Shown: positions 1 through 7,038 of the stretch, piece by piece
Layout of the letters: each line of letters opens with the position of its first letter
How positions within the stretch are numbered: position 1 is the stretch's first letter
Source of the DNA: SZUA-448 sp045627185
GTDB taxonomy: Bacteria; Bacillota; Clostridia; Lachnospirales; Lachnospiraceae
Direction: 5' to 3'
Assembly: GCA_045627185.1 (NCBI GenBank)
Contig: JAZQNE010000099.1
Span: 1 to 18,228 of the forward strand
Length of the DNA stretch: 18,228 nt
Translations under genes and position numbers: made by a program
The notes under the pieces: model-generated
The model's input: only the letters and a program-made list of their open reading frames with translations
Told to the model about the DNA's origin: nothing
The model's database searches: none

Positions 1-80
1 GGGCTAAGTTTAAGTACGCTAAAAACATAAGTATCAGCTGCAAAATAATATAAAACAAACAGAAGTGCTATGATAACAAC

Positions 81-119
81 AAAAAAACTCGTAACCAAGA
101 CTTATGCCTCGGTTACGAG
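81..119 (-). terminator. Intrinsic terminator of the YerC/TrpR-like gene
   Basis: Read on the minus strand, a perfect 9-bp stem (CTCGTAACC, 111-119, paired with GGTTACGAG, 88-96) with a 14-nt loop is followed directly by seven T (81-87). It lies 35 bp after the regulator's stop codon. On the plus strand the same stem is followed by ATTTTT, so it may also stop rightward transcription. The bases from 1 to 80 hold nothing I can support as a gene. Confidence 0.85.
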
Positions 120-128
120 ATTTTTAGT

Positions 129-155
129 GGCTGTTTATTTACAGCCCCTTTTTTT
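129..155 (+). terminator. Plus-strand hairpin with T tract
   Basis: GGCTGT (129-134) and ACAGCC (141-146) form a 6-bp stem with a 6-nt loop, followed by CC and seven T (149-155). It points rightward, toward the 3' end of the convergent regulator gene, so it would stop plus-strand transcription entering from left of the window. The stem is short and the gene it would serve is not visible. Confidence 0.5.
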
Positions 156-492
156 ACTTATTTTCGTTTGCAGATGTATTAATCTGCTCGGTTGAATAAT
201 CCGTAGGAAGAGAAGGAATACGGCTGAATACAATGTCGTAACCACCTTCACCATAGATTAAGGAGCGGTTTACACGGCTGATGGTAGCTGTGGAAGCTCC
301 GGTTTTTTCTGCAATTTCGAGATATGTCTTCTTCTGGCGGAGCATTGCTGCTACTTCGAAGCGCTGCGCGAGCGATAACAGTTCATTTACAGTACAGATA
401 TCTTCAAAGAATGAATAGCATTCTTCGCGATCCTTAAGACTAAGGATGGCATCAAAGATAAAATCAACTGAAGGTGAAGCAAGACTCTTCAT
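154..492 (-). CDS. YerC/YecD family TrpR-related DNA-binding protein
   Basis: A small (112 aa) cytoplasmic helix-turn-helix protein of the TrpR superfamily, most like the YerC/YecD group of Bacillota. Family hallmarks are the conserved LAQRFEVAAML stretch (about residues 41-51), a TYLEIAEKTGAS helix (about 56-67) and the recognition-helix sequence TATISRVNRSL (68-78) followed by YGEGGYD. The ATG at 492 is preceded by GGGGGA, 8 nt away. The gene sits 120 bp downstream of the aromatic pathway genes on the same strand, but a promoter within inverted repeats (523-559) suggests its own transcript. TrpR in enteric bacteria binds tryptophan and represses trp and aro genes; whether this relative senses an amino acid is unknown, but its position makes the aro genes the natural target to test. 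Family call is firm; ligand and targets are inference. Confidence 0.9.
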   Translation of the reverse strand: MKSLASPSVDFIFDAILSLKDREECYSFFEDICTVNELLSLAQRFEVAAMLRQKKTYLEIAEKTGASTATISRVNRSLIYGEGGYDIVFSRIPSLPTDYSTEQINTSANENK

Positions 493-522
493 GAAAATAG
501 TCCCCCATTTCTTACTAACTTA

Positions 523-559
523 CTTTACAATTTTACCACTTTACATTTTTAAAGTAAAG
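523..559 (-). promoter_or_regulatory. Promoter and operator-like repeats of the YerC/TrpR-like gene
   Basis: On the minus strand a -35 TTTACT (553-558) and a -10 TAAAAT (530-535) are separated by 17 bp, with TGG just before the -10. The hexamer CTTTAC occurs on the plus strand at 523-528 and 539-544, and its complement GTAAAG at 554-559, giving a 21-bp inverted repeat (539-559) that covers the -35 and spacer. A dyad placed this way is typical of an operator, so autoregulation by the gene's own product is plausible but not shown. Confidence 0.55.
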
Positions 560-563
560 AGTT

Positions 564-618
564 TTTTGATGAGCATAAGTTCATCCCGTTAAGGGTTTTG
601 ATGAGCATAAGTTCATCC
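564..618. repeat. Two direct copies of a 23-bp repeat
   Basis: The 23-bp sequence starting TTTTGATGAGCATAAG and ending TTCATCC occurs at 564-586 and exactly again at 596-618, a 32-bp period. Each copy contains an imperfect dyad (GATGA and TCATC arms). The second copy overlaps the last codon and the stop codon of the chorismate mutase-AroE-AroK gene. No U tract follows on the minus strand, so I do not call it a terminator. Confidence 0.8.
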
Positions 619-2058
619 GAGTATCTCGTAATCGGAAAAACGTTTGTAGAGGGGAAGCCTTTCCTCGTAAAGTTTTGTAATTGCGCCGGGACCGGCAGAA
701 AGTGGTCTGTCATAGGTTGAGAGACGCTTTAAGTCGCATTGCAGGAAGAAAACGCAACTGTTTTGCGCAATCAGACGGTAATTTTCTTCGCGTGTTACAA
801 CGCCGCCTCCGCAGGCTATTACACAGCCGTGCCTGTCAGCAATTGTCTTTAATATCTCAGTTTCAAGCTTTCTGAAGGATTCTTCACCTTCCATTTTGAT
901 AATCCAGGAAGGCGTTTTGCCGCATGCTTCTGCAATAAGCTCATCAGTATCAATGAACTCGCGACAAAGAAGCTGAGCTATATGACGCCCGAGTGTTGTT
1001 TTTCCGCATCCGGGCATTCCGATCAGAACAATGTTTTCACGGTCAATCATAAAACGTTCGTAAACCTGCTTGATCTGACTGTCGGGAACCGTAATGCCCG
1101 CGAAACGTTCTGCAGCCTTTGCGGCCTGCGCAACAAGCATAGGAAGACCGTTTACATAAGGAATTCCAAGCTGCTTTGCTTCAAGCAGAAGAGAAGTGCG
1201 CAACGGCCTTGCAATTATATCCGCAACAAACTTAAGTTTAGGGAAAACCGAAAGGGAGAGCGGGGCTTCACCGCAATTCGGATACATGCCGACAGGCGTT
1301 GTGTTTACAAGTATTTCTGCATCGGCATGAAGCGAAAGATTGTCATAATTGTTCTCACCCGAACGTGAGATTACGGTTACTTTGGCGCCGGAATCTTCAA
1401 GGGCTGCAACAACTGCCTTTGAGGCACCGCCGCTCCCAAGAACAAGTGCTTTTTTGCCGGAAACGGAAGGGGCATGGTACTTCAGTGTAAAAATAAAACC
1501 GTAGTAATCAGTGTTATCGCCTTGAAGTTCACCATTTTCAACAGTGATGGTATTGACGCTGCCAATCCGTTTTGCGAGCGGGGTCAGCTTTGAAAGATAG
1601 GGTAGAACGGTTTCCTTGTAGGGAATGGTTACATTGAGACCTAAGAAACCGTATCCGTTTTCACCGGGAGTTAAGAAATCAGCAAGATTTTCAGGCTTTG
1701 TCGGAAAAAGCCTGTACGGATAATCTGCAAAGCATGCGTGTAGTTCCGGAGAATTGCTGTGAGAAAGCTGTTCACCAAGAAGACCAAAAGCTTTATTACC
1801 ATAGCGCAACTGACCCTGACGTTTTTTACTTGCGCAAAGAATTTCAGAATATACAGCGTTTACAAGGTCAATCTCGTTTCCGGCGTTTGCGCAAAGCGTG
1901 TCCATAAGTGATGCCTCACGCACCGGATCATAAATCGGTAAACCGTTTTCAAACTTGTATTTTGCAATTTCGCCACTGACTTCCATTCTCTTTTTCAAGA
2001 GACTGACAAGTTCACTGTCTATTTTATCTATCTGCTTACGATAATCCTTTAATTCCAC
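613..2058 (-). CDS. Trifunctional chorismate mutase / shikimate dehydrogenase / shikimate kinase
   Basis: One 481-aa protein with three domains. Residues 1-80 form an all-helical AroQ-type chorismate mutase (IDKIDSELVSLLKKRMEVSG). Residues 86-325 form shikimate dehydrogenase: shikimate-binding SHSNSPELH, NVTIPYKE with the catalytic Lys at 148, NTD with Asp at 184, and the NADP loop GSGGAS. Residues 343-481 form shikimate kinase: P-loop GMPGCGKTT with Lys at 353, DTD, FRKLE, CGGGVV, DRPLS lid and the RLPLYKR motif. I chose GTG at 2058 because GAAGGAAGG lies 7 nt upstream; a TTG at 2076 would overlap that site. AroE and AroK run consecutive steps, while chorismate mutase acts later, turning chorismate into prephenate. 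Odd points: AroE has Ala where DxxYxP usually has Tyr (DIIARP), and the kinase ends soon after RLPLYKR with a very short tail. Domain calls are firm; activity of each is inferred. Confidence 0.93.
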   Translation of the reverse strand: MELKDYRKQIDKIDSELVSLLKKRMEVSGEIAKYKFENGLPIYDPVREASLMDTLCANAGNEIDLVNAVYSEILCASKKRQGQLRYGNKAFGLLGEQLSHSNSPELHACFADYPYRLFPTKPENLADFLTPGENGYGFLGLNVTIPYKETVLPYLSKLTPLAKRIGSVNTITVENGELQGDNTDYYGFIFTLKYHAPSVSGKKALVLGSGGASKAVVAALEDSGAKVTVISRSGENNYDNLSLHADAEILVNTTPVGMYPNCGEAPLSLSVFPKLKFVADIIARPLRTSLLLEAKQLGIPYVNGLPMLVAQAAKAAERFAGITVPDSQIKQVYERFMIDRENIVLIGMPGCGKTTLGRHIAQLLCREFIDTDELIAEACGKTPSWIIKMEGEESFRKLETEILKTIADRHGCVIACGGGVVTREENYRLIAQNSCVFFLQCDLKRLSTYDRPLSAGPGAITKLYEERLPLYKRFSDYEILG

Positions 2059-2131
2059 AAAAATACCTTCCTTCAAAAAAACATTGCTTTTGCGGTTATG
2101 TCACCCCAAGACATCTATGCAAAACAGGTTA

Positions 2132-3262
2132 TTAATTCTGACAAACAATAAAACCTTCATACAGCATTTCATCTGCAAGCGCAACAGCTGCAGACGCAAC
2201 AATTCCGGGTATTGCGCGCGGCACGATACAAGGGTCGTGACGACCTTTGATTTCAAGCACTGTACTGCATTTGCGTTCAAGGGAAATGCTCTCCTCAGGT
2301 TTTGCGATTGAAGGAGTCGGCTTGACGGCGACTCTGAAAATAAGCGGCATTCCGGATGATATTCCCCCAAGAATACCACCGTGATTATTTGTTTTTGTAA
2401 CAACATTGCCCAATGCGTCGAAGCAGAAAGCATCGTTATTTTCAGAACCATAGAGCTTTGCCGCTTCGAAGCCGTTACCAAACTCAATTCCTTTCACGGC
2501 GGGAACAGCGAAAACAGCGGAACTAATGCGACTTTCGAGACCATCAAACATTGGTGCGCCAAGCCCTTCGGGAAGACCGGTGAAGGCAACCTCAACCGTT
2601 CCGCCAACAGAATCTCCCTGTTCTTTTGCGTCAAGAATAATTGCTTTCATACGGTCGGAAACAGACGTGTCAACGGTGGGAAAAACACCGTTCAGAGAAA
2701 GGTTTCCGGACGAAAAAACAGAATCCGGAAGGTCCTTTGACATGGTAAGAGCGGAAAATGCGGCGTTGTCGTCATTTACATCACGGATGGAGGAGATATG
2801 AGCCATAAACTTTATTCCGGCTTTTTCGAGCAGCTGCAGACAGAGCGCACCTGCAATGCAGAGCGGTGCAGTCATACGGCCCGAACTGTGGCCGCCGCCC
2901 CGAAGGTCCTCAAAACCGTTATATTTCACGTGGTTTGTGTAATCTGCATGGGAGGGACGGGGAATGTCAAGCTTTTCGGGATAATCTTCGGAATGCGCAT
3001 CCTTGTTACTGATGACTGCGCAAATGGGTGCGCCACAGGTGATACCGTTAACTAAGCCTGATATGAAACGGACTTCATCGGCTTCCTTGCGCGAGGTTGC
3101 GCAACTGTTATTTCCGGGTGCGCGGGCAGCCATAAATTGCTTCAGCATATCGAAATCAATCGCAAAACCTGCGGGAAAGCCATCAATCACAACACCGATT
3201 TCAGGTGAATGGGACTGGCCGAAAACAGAGATTTTAAGCTTGTTTCCAAAAACAGATGACAT
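2132..3262 (-). CDS. aroC: Chorismate synthase
   Basis: Makes chorismate from EPSP by FMN-dependent 1,4-elimination, the last common aromatic step. The 376-aa length is normal for the family. Visible motifs are GQSHSPEIG near the N-terminus (residues 15-23, carrying the first catalytic His), RPSHADYTNH (102-111, second catalytic His) and FEDLRGGGHSSGRMTAP (about 117-133), the flavin- and substrate-binding segment. The first and third motifs differ from the enteric GESHG and GRSSARETA forms but keep both His residues; this variant is familiar from Clostridia. ATG at 3262 has GGAGG 5 nt upstream. It lies 72 bp downstream of aroA and 73 bp upstream of the trifunctional gene, consistent with one operon. 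Confidence 0.96.
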   Translation of the reverse strand: MSSVFGNKLKISVFGQSHSPEIGVVIDGFPAGFAIDFDMLKQFMAARAPGNNSCATSRKEADEVRFISGLVNGITCGAPICAVISNKDAHSEDYPEKLDIPRPSHADYTNHVKYNGFEDLRGGGHSSGRMTAPLCIAGALCLQLLEKAGIKFMAHISSIRDVNDDNAAFSALTMSKDLPDSVFSSGNLSLNGVFPTVDTSVSDRMKAIILDAKEQGDSVGGTVEVAFTGLPEGLGAPMFDGLESRISSAVFAVPAVKGIEFGNGFEAAKLYGSENNDAFCFDALGNVVTKTNNHGGILGGISSGMPLIFRVAVKPTPSIAKPEESISLERKCSTVLEIKGRHDPCIVPRAIPGIVASAAVALADEMLYEGFIVCQN

Positions 3263-3334
3263 AATTACCTCCGTAAATATGAAAATTAATAAAACCTGTA
3301 AATCCGTTTTGACAAGGTTCCATCAGCCACAATT

Positions 3335-4618
3335 TTATCTTACATAATCCATTTTGCCGCCAAGCATTTTGTAGGTTTCATAGAACTCGGGGTATGATTT
3401 TGAAACGCATTCGGCGTTATGGAGAATGAGCGGCCGCGGCAGGACTGTTGCTGCGATTGCGGCGGCCATGGCGATGCGGTGATCGCCACAGGAATCAACA
3501 TGAACGGGTGTGTCTGACGGAACAAGCGAACAGCCTCCGTAAACGGTGAATCCGTCTGCCGTAATATCTGAACTTACGCCGATTGCCGAAAGAAGGCGCT
3601 GGAGCGCAAGCGGTCTGTCTGTTTCTTTGTAACGCAGGCGTGCCGTACCGGTAAAATCGGTTCTGCCGCGTGAAAATGCAGCAAGAATCGCAAGCGGCGG
3701 TAAAAGGTCGGGAATGTTTGTAACATCTGCAAAGCTTCCCGTAAGGTAACCGGGAATGAGACTGACTGCGTCGGTTTCTGCGGAAATAAAGCAGCCGAAA
3801 TTCGAGAAAATGTTGAGAACCTCCCTGTCGCCCTGGAGGGAATTGAGGGCAAGACCTTCACAGGTTACGGGAAAACCGCCTATTGCCGCTGCTGTCAGCC
3901 AGAAAGCGGCTGCAGACCAGTCTGCCTCAATGTGAAATGTCGGGCAAAAGCCCGTGGAAAGCAGAGAACTTCCGGGCGCATTGAAGGCCTTGAAGATGGC
4001 ACGGTAATGCTGGCCACCCGGAACGGTAAAGCCGTCATGTTCAACATTTATCGCAATACCAAAACGTGAAAGCAGGTCAAGTGTCATGGCTGTGTAAGCC
4101 GCAGAAACCCTTGTTCCCGTAAGAGAAATTGCGCTGTCGCCGTTTAAGAGGGGCAAAGCGAACAGAAGGCCCGAAAGGTATTGGGAGCTGATATCCGCGG
4201 GAAGACTGTAGTACCCGGGTGTCAGCCTGCCGCTGATTGAAACAGGCAGAGACTCAGAGGATACAGAAACTCCGTGTGTTCTGAGAACAGAGATTAACGG
4301 GGCGAGCGGACGTGCGCCAAGGCCTTCCGTACCCGTAAATGTGGCGTTCAGGCCGAAGGCGGCTGCGACGGGAAGCAGGAAGCGCAACGTTGATGCGGAG
4401 GAACCGCAGTCGAGGGTAATTTCCTCCGAAGAGCCGGTATTTATAATTGCGTTGATTACCGATTCGGTAAGCAGGCAATCATCGCATTTTGAAGGATTTT
4501 CAAGTTTGCAGGTATTGCCCGAAAGAGCATTACAAATAAGCGCCCTGTGGGTCAGAGACTTCGAGGGCGGAGGAGTAACGGGGCCAATCAATTCACTTGT
4601 TCTAAAAATATAGTCCAT
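3335..4618 (-). CDS. aroA: 3-phosphoshikimate 1-carboxyvinyltransferase (EPSP synthase)
   Basis: Joins phosphoenolpyruvate to shikimate-3-phosphate, the sixth shikimate step. Motifs: PPPSKSLTHRAL near the N-terminus (substrate Lys, Ser and Arg; Lys at 20), LDCGSSASTLRFLLP (69-83), SSQYLSGLLFALPL, EADWSAAAFWL, the NIPDLLPP segment with the catalytic Asp, RYKETDR, and DHRIAMAAAIA near the C-terminus. All core catalytic residues appear present, and 427 aa is the usual length. I start at ATG 4618; an in-frame TTG at 4630 would add four residues, and the ribosome site (GGGAAA) is weak for either. Odd point: the loop GSSASTLR has Ala (residue 75) where E. coli GNAGTAMR has Gly96; the CP4 glyphosate-tolerant enzyme also has Ala there. 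It sits 75 bp after aroB and 72 bp before aroC. Confidence 0.95.
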   Translation of the reverse strand: MDYIFRTSELIGPVTPPPSKSLTHRALICNALSGNTCKLENPSKCDDCLLTESVINAIINTGSSEEITLDCGSSASTLRFLLPVAAAFGLNATFTGTEGLGARPLAPLISVLRTHGVSVSSESLPVSISGRLTPGYYSLPADISSQYLSGLLFALPLLNGDSAISLTGTRVSAAYTAMTLDLLSRFGIAINVEHDGFTVPGGQHYRAIFKAFNAPGSSLLSTGFCPTFHIEADWSAAAFWLTAAAIGGFPVTCEGLALNSLQGDREVLNIFSNFGCFISAETDAVSLIPGYLTGSFADVTNIPDLLPPLAILAAFSRGRTDFTGTARLRYKETDRPLALQRLLSAIGVSSDITADGFTVYGGCSLVPSDTPVHVDSCGDHRIAMAAAIAATVLPRPLILHNAECVSKSYPEFYETYKMLGGKMDYVR

Positions 4619-4693
4619 GTCGTTTCCCAATGCTTATCTGTTCATGAATTGTAATAAAGGAAAATCAAGGTGAAAAGTCACAAAAAAACGGAA

Positions 4694-5821
4694 TTAAAGC
4701 TGCGCAAGAAAATCTTTAAGTTCGTTGTCGCCTACAATACGTGCCTCGCAGAGACCGTAAGCAATCGGCAGGATAATGGTCGTTCCTGATGTGTTGCGCT
4801 TTTTGTCCGTGAGCATTAAGGGATAAAGTTCTTCCGCGGAGTAGGAGCAGTCAACCGGTAAACCACAAGCGCAGAGCAGGGTTTCAAGACGTTTGGAGGT
4901 ACCCTTCGGGCAGATGCGCAACGCTTCCGCATGCCTTGTAATAGCAGCCATTCCCATCGCAACTGCAAAACCGTGGGGAATGACATAGCTGCTTGCGGCT
5001 TCTATTGCGTGACCTATTGTGTGACCGAAATTCAGAAGATGGCGTTCACCGTTATCGAATTCATCGTTTTCAACATAAACAGCTTTTGTTTCAATGCAAC
5101 GGCCTATGATATCAGGAAGCTGCGTGTGATATGTTCTGTAAAGTGATTCCACAATGGGCGAAAAACCGCGAACGGTGCGCGCTACAGCCGGATTGAGCTT
5201 GTAGAGAGGAAGCGAACGTTCGAGCGTTTCAAGAAGTGACAGATTCTTGATCATACCGTATTTAATGATTTCAGCCATACCTTCCGCAAACTGTTCTTCA
5301 GGAAGAGTTGACAAAAGCTCAGGATCACAGATAACCCGTGCAGGCTGGCTGAATACACCGCATCTGTTCTTGTAATGACCAATATTTACGCCGGTTTTTC
5401 CTCCTACGGATGCGTCAACCATTGCAAGAAGAGTGGTGGGAATTGAAATGCACTTGATTCCGCGGCAGTAAAGAGCGGCTGCAAGGCCTGCAATATCGCA
5501 CGTCACACCGCCGCCGAGCGCAATCAGAAAATCATCGCGGGTAAAGTTTTCATCAGACATTGCGTTAATGATTTCCAGAACTGTTTCGGGGGTTTTTGAG
5601 GCTTCGCCCGATGCAAAGGTATACACGTGAGTCTCAAAGCCGTAAGCCTTCAGGGCAGTTTCAAGCTCCTGAAAATGAAGTGCACAGACTTTTTCATCTG
5701 TTACGACAAAGGCACGGCGCGAAAAACCGCTCCAGGTGCAAATTTCACCTGCGCGTGAAAGAAGACCGGAACCAATGTGAATTTCATATGATTTTGAAGC
5801 ATTAATGCGAATTGTCTGCAT
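4694..5821 (-). CDS. aroB: 3-dehydroquinate synthase
   Basis: NAD- and metal-dependent cyclisation of DAHP to 3-dehydroquinate, the second shikimate step. Length 375 aa is slightly longer than typical. Motifs include the NAD-binding ALGGGVTCDIAG, SIPTTLLAMVDASVGGKTG, the metal-ligand helix GMAEIIKYG, NFGHTIGHAIEA and the later PHG, which supply the zinc-binding Glu and His residues, and DKKR near the C-terminus. ATG at 5821 follows GGAGG with a 4-nt spacer. It lies 60 bp downstream of aroF; a small hairpin (ATCCG 5836-5840 and CGGAT 5845-5849) sits in that gap. Nothing looks truncated. Confidence 0.96.
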   Translation of the reverse strand: MQTIRINASKSYEIHIGSGLLSRAGEICTWSGFSRRAFVVTDEKVCALHFQELETALKAYGFETHVYTFASGEASKTPETVLEIINAMSDENFTRDDFLIALGGGVTCDIAGLAAALYCRGIKCISIPTTLLAMVDASVGGKTGVNIGHYKNRCGVFSQPARVICDPELLSTLPEEQFAEGMAEIIKYGMIKNLSLLETLERSLPLYKLNPAVARTVRGFSPIVESLYRTYHTQLPDIIGRCIETKAVYVENDEFDNGERHLLNFGHTIGHAIEAASSYVIPHGFAVAMGMAAITRHAEALRICPKGTSKRLETLLCACGLPVDCSYSAEELYPLMLTDKKRNTSGTTIILPIAYGLCEARIVGDNELKDFLAQL

Positions 5822-5881
5822 TTTTCCTCCGACTGATCCGAAAACGGATACGGTGTTATTTTGATGGATTTCCTGCGAAAA

Positions 5882-6718
5882 TCAGAGAACGCTCCGGACT
5901 TTTGCAGCGGCAGCGGCAATATCTGCGAATTCGTCAGGCGTGACGGCCTGTTCGCCGTCGGAAAGGGCATGTGAAGGATTCGGATGAACCTCAACCATCA
6001 GTCCGTCCGCACCGACTGCGGCAGCGGCCAGAGCGAGCGGTTTTACAAGCTTTGCGTGACCGGAACTGTGTGACGGGTCAACAATTACGGGAAGATGCGT
6101 AAGCTCATGAAGCATGGGAACGGCTGAAATATCAAGCGTGTTACGCGTTGTGGGTTCATATGTGCGTATTCCGCGTTCACAGAGGATCACACGGCTGTTG
6201 CCCTCTGAAAGGATGTATTCGGCGCTCATTAAAAATTCCTCTATGGTAGCGGAAATACCGCGTTTCAGAAGGATTGTCTTTCCTGTTTTGCCAAGCTCAC
6301 GCAGCAAATCATAATTCTGCATGTTACGGGCGCCAACCTGAATTATGTCTATATTTTCGTAAAGATCGAGGTGGGAAATACTCATGATTTCGGATACGAC
6401 AGGGATATTGCATTCTTTTTTTGCTTCAAGCAGGAACCTGATTCCGTCTGCATGAAGCCCCTGAAAATCATAAGGAGAAGTACGCGGCTTGAAAGCGCCG
6501 CCGCGAAGGAGCGAAGCACCGGCTGCCTTGACTTTGCGCGCTGTCTCAATAATCTGAGCCTCGCTTTCAATTGAGCAGGGGCCTGCAATTATGGGAAATG
6601 AGCCATCCCCGAACTTTGCACCTGAAACCTCTATTACGGTGTTTTCCGGATGGCTTTTTCTGCCGGCTTTTATCAGCAAATCTGAAGATACTGCATTATT
6701 AAGTGAAAAATTGTTCAT
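5882..6718 (-). CDS. aroF: 3-deoxy-7-phosphoheptulonate (DAHP) synthase, type I-beta
   Basis: Condenses phosphoenolpyruvate and erythrose-4-phosphate, the entry step of the shikimate pathway. Motifs: IIAGPCSIES, RGGAFKPRTSPYDFQG, VGARNMQNYDLL, LLKRG, CERGIRTYE, VDPSHSSGH and GLMVEVHPNP, covering the substrate and metal sites of the TIM barrel. At 278 aa it has only about 40 residues before GPCSIES, so it lacks both the ferredoxin-like N-terminal regulatory domain of the Thermotoga enzyme and the N-terminal chorismate mutase of the Bacillus enzyme; direct feedback control is therefore not evident. ATG at 6718 follows an AGGTAG site. It is the first gene of the leftward unit, with a candidate promoter at 6822-6849 and an untranslated leader of about 100 nt holding a dyad. 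KDO-8-phosphate synthase is a relative, but the motifs fit DAHP synthase better. Confidence 0.94.
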   Translation of the reverse strand: MNNFSLNNAVSSDLLIKAGRKSHPENTVIEVSGAKFGDGSFPIIAGPCSIESEAQIIETARKVKAAGASLLRGGAFKPRTSPYDFQGLHADGIRFLLEAKKECNIPVVSEIMSISHLDLYENIDIIQVGARNMQNYDLLRELGKTGKTILLKRGISATIEEFLMSAEYILSEGNSRVILCERGIRTYEPTTRNTLDISAVPMLHELTHLPVIVDPSHSSGHAKLVKPLALAAAAVGADGLMVEVHPNPSHALSDGEQAVTPDEFADIAAAAAKVRSVL

Positions 6719-6768
6719 GTTTCTACCTGATCTGTTCTATTTGTTTTATTTATCTTTTCAGTATTTAT

Positions 6769-6797
6769 CCGTATTTGCGGTAAAAAAATCTATACGG
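6769..6797. promoter_or_regulatory. Inverted repeat in the aroF leader
   Basis: CCGTAT (6769-6774) and ATACGG (6792-6797) form a 6-bp dyad with a 17-nt centre, between the aroF promoter and the aroF start codon. It could be a leader hairpin or a protein site. No U tract follows, so it is not a terminator as it stands. Confidence 0.3.
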
Positions 6798-6821
6798 TTA
6801 TTTTTCCACACAGATAATAAC

Positions 6822-6849
6822 ATTTTACCACAATTTCAGTTTTTTTCAA
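6822..6849 (-). promoter_or_regulatory. Candidate promoter of the aroF-aroB-aroA-aroC unit
   Basis: On the minus strand a -35 TTGAAA (6844-6849) and an extended -10 TGG-TAAAAT (TAAAAT at 6822-6827) are 16 bp apart. The 10-mer GTGGTAAAAT is identical to the -10 region of the YerC/TrpR-like gene's promoter. Further upstream, two mutually exclusive dyads (GGGC 6860-6863 with GCCC 6871-6874, and CCCAT 6872-6876 with ATGGG 6880-6884) lie between the two divergent promoters. The 320-bp gap between aroF and tldD holds no gene. Confidence 0.55.
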
Positions 6850-6929
6850 GTACGAGACGGGGCAGACTGTGCCCATAAAATGGGAACGTATTACAAAATT
6901 TATTGTCAGTAACCCGGACGTTTTTCCAC

Positions 6930-6958
6930 TTGAAAAACCCAGTATTCTCTGATATTAT
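6930..6958 (+). promoter_or_regulatory. Candidate promoter of the tldD-tldE unit
   Basis: A -35 TTGAAA (6930-6935) and a -10 TATTAT (6953-6958) are 17 bp apart, with TGA before the -10 as an extended element. It lies about 80 bp upstream of the tldD start and diverges from the aroF promoter. Confidence 0.6.
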
Positions 6959-7038
6959 GACTTACGTGTGAAATTACGGACAAAGGTGTTCGGAAAAACA
7001 TTATGTATGCCACACAGTTTATATGATTGGAGAGTAAT

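Noticed and set aside
1..99. Minus-strand open frame from a TTG at 97-99 with a hydrophobic, membrane-like translation running off the left edge
   Set aside because: The start would lie inside the terminator stem and the T tract would be read as Phe codons; no strong start codon is present and AT-rich sequence gives hydrophobic translations by chance.
564..618. Terminator between the triple-fusion gene and the TrpR-like gene
   Set aside because: The dyads are weak (5 bp) and are followed by A, not T, on the transcribed strand.
2101..3347. Open frames on both strands overlapping aroC
   Set aside because: They are out of frame with a protein that has all chorismate synthase motifs, and they lack ribosome sites or recognisable domains.
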